A model generated the notes under the pieces. The model was not told the DNA's origin. It saw only the letters and a list, made by a program, of their open reading frames with translations, and did not search any database. A stretch of 64,000 nt of DNA from Malus domestica. Taxonomy: Eukaryota > Streptophyta > Magnoliopsida > Rosales > Rosaceae. The first letter of the stretch is position 1; every line of letters begins with the position of its first letter. Below, piece by piece: positions 58,619-64,000 of this stretch. The translations under genes and the position numbers were made by a program. The stretch covers positions 9,680,001 to 9,744,000 of the forward strand of contig NC_091671.1 in NCBI RefSeq assembly GCF_042453785.1, written 5' to 3'.

Positions 58619-59400
58619 TGTACCACGTCTACAAGAGATTTGACAAAAATAATGTACCATCTCATTTCTTCTCATTGATTCATTCTTATATTCATTCATT
58701 TTCATACTCAACCATTTGATGAAGTGCACTCATATTCGAGCAACTAAATATAAATTGTCCATGTACAACCATACAAATCCAACCGTCGAATATATCAATG
58801 CATCACATTGAATATTTGCGCATTGGCTTGCACATTTTAGTTCGAGTATCGATGATTGTATAACTTGGTTTGAAGAACCACCTGATGTAATTGTTGATCT
58901 CCTTATTGAGGATAGTACTATTTAGTATGTGTTAGATGTGGGACGCTCTATTTCCCTTCGACCAGGTTGAAATCATCGATAAAATTTTTATCAAAGCCCA
59001 TGTTATATATTATATCTTTAATATTGTAAGTTTTCTAAATTCTATTAATGAATATCGTACTTTTCAAAAAAAAAAATTACTAATGCAAATAAAATCCATC
59101 CAGAGTCTTCTTGTCAGGACACCACTTGTTCAGTTGTATTAAAACACGTGCAATACCCCAGATGGCGTAAGCGCATAAAAATTAAAAAGACTTCACTCGT
59201 ACAAAAGAGCATCTGATTCCAGCCTTCAAAACAAAGCAAGGAACTAGCTCATACAAGTCTCGGACAGTAACCAAGTCCCCCAAGAATTTAGGAAAAACCC
59301 TAATTCCCCCCAATTATAGGCTATATCTCACTAATTACTGTTATTAGGGTCACTAATCCTATAAATCCTACCCTTTTTACCAAATCCCATAAATTAAATA
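58619..59400. other. intergenic between FUSC-like pseudogene and UXS gene
   Basis: AT-rich, no gene seen. The last few hundred bases (59150-59400) are probably the UXS promoter. Confidence 0.5.
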
Positions 59401-59403
59401 ACC

Positions 59404-59411
59404 CTATAAAC
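59404..59411 (+). promoter_or_regulatory. putative TATA box of UXS gene
   Basis: CTATAAAC followed about 30 bp later by CTCTAGCTTCTTCACAAG, a typical leader start. The leader would contain one or more introns: possible donor TTTCAG|GTCAAC at about 59860 and a clear acceptor GTTGCAG ending at 60121, 34 nt before the ATG. Other TATA-like sites exist nearby. Confidence 0.4.
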
Positions 59412-60154
59412 CCCTCAAAATCCAAGATTCTCTAGCTTCTTCACAAGTAAACAAATCATTACAATCTCTGATTTTGGTACATAATTAATTACTAATTACA
59501 ATTGGATTATCAAATTTGATTTTTATTTTCTATGCATTCAAAAGAAAATGATTTCTAAAGGGGGGAATAATAATAATACAGTTTGGTGTGTGACTTCAAA
59601 TTTAATTTATTGTTATCGAGGAGCTATCAATAAAGGCCAGGACTTTCCTTGAGTTTGAAGGCTTTACGGTTTGCTGTATTATTTAAATGATTCTTATTTC
59701 TACCCAATTAAAATTCATCGTTTGGTAGAAGCTTCGATTTTCGGATTTCTTTTGAGATTTGAGGGACTATATATATTTGGTTTCTGCTAACTTAAGGCAT
59801 CGCGGATCCAAAGGGTACTTGGGGTGTTGGGTTTTCTTCCTCTGCAGCTTTATCTTTCAGGTCAACTTAACTTCAAGCTCTAATCTTTCTTTATAATTAT
59901 AGTGATTTTCTAGTATACTCCGAGGTTTTTAACGGTTAAATCATTAGTTAAATATTTAATGATTAAGATCTAACGGTTAAAAATCTCAAAGTACAAGATA
60001 TTTCAGAGCATAGTAGAATTTTCGATGATGAGAAATTAAAGTTCAAAACTTTGTGTTAATTTCTGCAACAATTTGATCTTTTAGTGTGTGTGATTTGAAG
60101 GTTTTGTGTAAACTGTTGCAGGTGTTTAGATTGTAGAGAGGATCTGAGGAAAAA

Positions 60155-63100
60155 ATGGCAAACAATTCTACCAATGGGGAGCACCAGACCACAACAAAGC
60201 CTCCTCCTTTGCCATCCCCTCTGCGGTTTTCCAAGTTTTTTCAGGTCCTTGTGCTTAATTTTTTTTTTTTTTTTCACTCATATATCTTTTTTGCTTCTTT
60301 GGGTTGGTGCAAACTGCTTTTTACAGTGTTGAAATGCCAATTTTTGGTGTTGGTTTTGTGTATTTATTGTGTTTCTGATATTTATGCCACTGGGGTTGTT
60401 GCATTTCTCCATCAGCATTTACTGATTGCAAGCCCCTTGATAAAAAAAATATTGTAATTCACTGATAATTGTATGAAAGGGGTTCCTTTCCATGCATCTT
60501 TTGCTAATATAGATAGCATTCCCCACATGATTGGTTTGTAGTTGTACTATTAGATCTTGAAATTCTCTATCGTCGGTGGTCGAGGTTTTGTACTTGTATC
60601 GCACTTATTCCTCAACTTTCTTGGTTCTCTGTTTTATACCCAATTAGCAGAATGTCAAACCACATTTCTGAATCTGTGAGTCCAGATGAAAATGTTGCCC
60701 ATCCTTATGATCTGGCACGTTTTGAAATTCTGGTGTCATGTAACTTTGTCACGTTTCCATCTTTTCGCTTGTTTGTTTCTATGAGCAAAGATCGGTTCAT
60801 TACAGTTATTGATATAAATCATGCTAATTTGCAGTTCAAGGAGTACGATTTGTTTGGTATTAGATGGCTAGCAAATATAATTGTTCTGACAAAATTTTCA
60901 TGTTAATCGTATTGTTATTGTAATGCTTTAATTGTGTATTTTAACCATGGCAGTCTAATATGAGAATTTTGGTTACTGGAGGAGCTGGATTCATCGGTTC
61001 TCACCTGGTTGACAGGTTAATGGAAAATGAAAAGAATGAGGTAAGCATTTTTTTTACTTTAAATAAAACCTACTGAGTTCAAGATCCACTTTTTTTAATG
61101 TATACCGGGAAACTTTTGTTAATATTAAGCGCTTATGATGAACAAAATTGCAATAAGTTACCCGTAGTAAATTCATACGTCAAATGATTTGTTTTGTCGT
61201 GGTTTATCTTGTTTCCGTTCTCTACTCAGGTTATTGTCGTTGATAACTACTTCACTGGCTCGAAGGACAATCTGAAAAAGTGGATTGGTCATCCCAGATT
61301 TGAGCTTATTCGTCATGGTACATACATTTCGGTTTACTTAGCTAGTTACTTTCATCTGTCTTTGTTTCTGTCAAGTGTCCTTAATCTTTGCAAAGGTATG
61401 GCTTTGATGAATGCCTTTATGCTTGTTCGTTACAGATGTCACAGAGACATTGTTGGTCGAGGTTGATCGGATTTACCATCTTGCTTGCCCAGCTTCTCCA
61501 ATTTTTTACAAATACAATCCTGTAAAGGTAAACATATGTGATTTAAGCATTAGAATTCGAGATGGCATTTGGTAGTGTATATGTCGCGTGTGATTCAGAT
61601 TGCTGATTAAGGGAAAATGACTTGTAAAGGCGGGCAACATGTCATTTCTCCTTGATCAGCAACGGCAGCTGATATATTACTTTCTTTTTCCTGTTCATTC
61701 ATATAAGATCTCCTTTCCCTCCAACAGAAAGTCTTTCAAATTTATCTTAAATCTGTAATCTAACATTTGAGCATATGATTCTGTATCAGACGATAAAAAC
61801 AAACGTGATTGGCACGCTGAACATGCTCGGACTTGCAAAGCGAGTTGGAGCAAGGTGGTCTATTAATCTTGCATTTATGAAAGATTTATAATTGTATTCC
61901 ATTAAGTTGTCTTATTTAAGTAAATATATTTGAGCAGGATTCTGCTGACATCCACTTCAGAGGTATATGGAGATCCTCTTGTGCATCCACAACCTGAAAG
62001 CTACTGGGGTAATGTTAACCCAATTGGTAAGTGCTCATCTCATTCCAAGACGGAATTTCGCTGCATTCTGACAGATCTAAGAAGACTATATCTGCGTAAA
62101 TGCAAACCGTATAGACAATTAATGGGGGGAAATAGAAGACAGAATGTTATTTTGTTCAAGGATTTATTGAGTTTTGAATACGGTGATGTCAACAAGTGCA
62201 TATTGTAATCACAGGAGTAAGGAGCTGCTATGATGAGGGCAAGCGCGTTGCTGAGACCTTGATGTTCGACTATCATAGGCAGCATGGCATCGGTATTGTG
62301 TTTTTTTCTTTCTTTTTCCACCACAAAACAAAGTAAACCTTTGCTAGTAGTAGTTTGATTATTTAATTTCGTTCGCTCTCTTTGACAGAAATACGTATTG
62401 CCAGAATATTCAATACATACGGCCCTCGCATGAATATTGATGATGGGCGCGTCGTCAGCAATTTTATAGCTCAAGCACTTCGGTGAGTCCTTAGGATGGC
62501 TTTAATGATGGTTATGTATCAGCACTTTGGTATTGACTGTTGGTTGCCAAACCTAAAGCCCTTCTAAAGGCCAGGAGCGACGTGTTCACACATTTAGCGA
62601 CAGAAATATTTGTCTAGCTGTTAATTGTTACTAATATTTGCCTACATTGGTGGATAAGCTTCAGCTTTTCCCTTTCCTTTGAATGTGACACCTTTGGATT
62701 AATTTTCATGTGCTTTCAACATTGCAGTGATGAGCCTTTGACAGTTCAAAATCCCGGGACTCAAACTCGCAGTTTCTGCTACGTCTCTGACCTGGTATGT
62801 GAACCACGTTTTTCTTTTGATTATGTTGTGCCGTGTTGCAATGTGTTCGGTTTCATATAGTTACCTGTTAAAAATGTTTTAGGTTGATGGCCTCATTCGT
62901 CTGATGGAAGGAGAGCACACTGGACCCATAAACCTCGGAAACCCTGGTAATCTGTTAGAAACATCATACCGTGACGAGTGTGTCTCGGAAATCTGTCATA
63001 AGAATGTGCTCTCATCGTATAGACATAAGTACTGACCTCGGTACTTTCTTGTGTACTTTCAGGTGAATTTACAATGCTTGAACTTGCAGAGACAGTGAAG

Positions 63101-63539
63101 GAGGTCAGTTTCTCTTTTTCCATCGTCTTTCCTTCTGCAGGCTGTTGTAGCATATTGTTTTCCAGAAGCTTTTTATTTGATTTCTTAAAGCATAACCTTA
63201 AATTTCTACAAAGGAAAATGTACAATTGTTTTTGTTTGGATACAATGACGTTTGAAACAATCGAATTGGGATGTGTTCGTTGCTAATTTCTGAAACAAAG
63301 AATTCGAGGTGGGGATGTATATACATGTTGATCAGTGTATTTGACTCTTGCAGCTCATCAACCCTGAGGTGGAGATCAAGAGGGTGGAGAACACTCCAGA
63401 CGATCCTAGACAGAGAAAACCCGACATCACAAAGGCAAAAGAATTGCTGGGATGGGAGCCGAAGATCAAGTTGCGCGAAGGCCTACCTCTCATGGAGGAG
63501 GATTTCCGATTGAGGCTCGGAGCAAACAAAAAGAAATGA
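60155..63539 (+). CDS. UXS: UDP-xylose synthase (UDP-glucuronate decarboxylase), cytosolic type, 12 coding exons
   Basis: Exons 60155-60244, 60954-61040, 61230-61317, 61436-61527, 61790-61854, 61938-62026, 62215-62292, 62389-62482, 62728-62794, 62883-62946, 63063-63103 and 63354-63539 splice in phase to 346 residues. The enzyme turns UDP-glucuronate into UDP-xylose with NAD as bound cofactor, supplying xylose for cell-wall xylans and xyloglucan. Motifs: Rossmann [10 protein letters not shown] (about 38), TSTSEVYGD (145-153), catalytic YDEGK (Tyr176, Lys180), [38 protein letters not shown]. It belongs to the extended short-chain dehydrogenase superfamily. The N terminus is short, Pro-rich and without a membrane anchor ([11 protein letters not shown]), which fits the soluble UXS3/5/6 class and not the Golgi type. 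No damage; probably functional. Confidence 0.97.
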
Positions 63540-64000
63540 TGTCTGTTTGCATTGCTGGAAATATAGACTTTGAGCTTCTGGTTATGGAATTTGTGTCTGA
63601 CACTGCGGCATGTTCTCGTCTTCGATGATTCCTGTAACTTCATTGTGTGCTTCCTTCCTTCTTGTTCTCTCGAAAGATTTTCTTCGTTTTTCATCCCCTT
63701 ACAAAGCTAGTGCTTAGATGCCAAGGAGAATCCTTCTAAATGTGGCATCTAGCGCTATTTTACGGTTAAAGATTGTCGTCGGTTCAATAATAAGATTACA
63801 ATTTCTATTCGATTGAATCCCGTTGTAACGTTTTTAAATACAAGCGATATTATTACTTCAATTTCCACTTGGGGAGGAAGAGGAGTTTGAATCCATGACG
63901 CAGTAAGATAAATAAGACCCTAATCACCAGGACGGTCCACCGCTCGCGAAGTATGCTTTTATTCTTGGTTGGTTGCACTTTGTTTCATATTCATTTTAGA
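63540..64000. other. 3' UTR of UXS and downstream DNA
   Basis: Probable 3' UTR to about 63800-63840 (AATAATAAGA near 63786 could serve as polyadenylation signal). No further gene start is visible before the window ends. Confidence 0.5.

Noticed and set aside
1..64000. CRISPR arrays, prophage, operons or bacterial defence systems
   Set aside because: The DNA is plant nuclear sequence; no such structures were seen.

Overview
This window is plant nuclear DNA: intron-rich genes with GT-AG junctions, AT-rich intergenic DNA and dense nested transposons. Copia and CACTA elements, TRIMs, 5S-bearing Cassandra-type LTRs and Tourist/hAT-like MITEs point to a eudicot. The Cassandra and TRIM variants make a Rosaceae tree (apple/pear-like) my best guess, but the species is an inference.

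Layout. 1-9210 is a transposon cemetery: the 3' half of a Ty1/copia element (+) with its 3' LTR, a large non-coding LTR-derived (LARD-like) block, and a truncated copia gag-protease remnant with its 5' LTR on the minus strand. 9211-23025 is a structurally complete CACTA (En/Spm) transposon: CACTACTAGAATT terminal inverted repeats, a perfect TTA target duplication, subterminal repeats, a TNP2-type transposase gene in 4 exons and a TNPA/Ptta-type gene in at least 5 exons. It also holds host gene pieces: eight exons plus introns of a kinesin-5 gene, one exon of the TRAPP subunit TRAPPC4/Trs23, and two unidentified minus-strand reading frames. 23026-28630 is intergenic, with two head-to-head Cassandra-type LTRs carrying 5S rRNA-like sequence.

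28640-33198 is a SEC14/CRAL-TRIO protein gene with a C-terminal membrane anchor. 33199-41474 is intergenic with MITEs, a LINE remnant and a duplicated block. 41475-44287 is an intact three-exon FUSC-type aromatic acid exporter-like membrane protein gene. After a run of MITEs (44325-51931), a degenerate tandem copy of that gene lies at 52991-58618. It has a nonsense codon, frameshifts and a 342-bp deletion, and is split by a three-LTR TRIM array and by a TTA-flanked TIR element that carries two exons of a HAD-like hydrolase gene. 59400-63539 is a complete cytosolic UDP-xylose synthase gene (12 coding exons).

Three host genes look functional: SEC14-like, FUSC-like and UXS. The main biology is gene capture by two different DNA transposon types (CACTA and a Tourist/PIF-like element) and recent tandem duplication followed by decay of a transporter gene. 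Exon limits were set by reading frame, GT-AG junctions and recognised protein families. No alignment was run.
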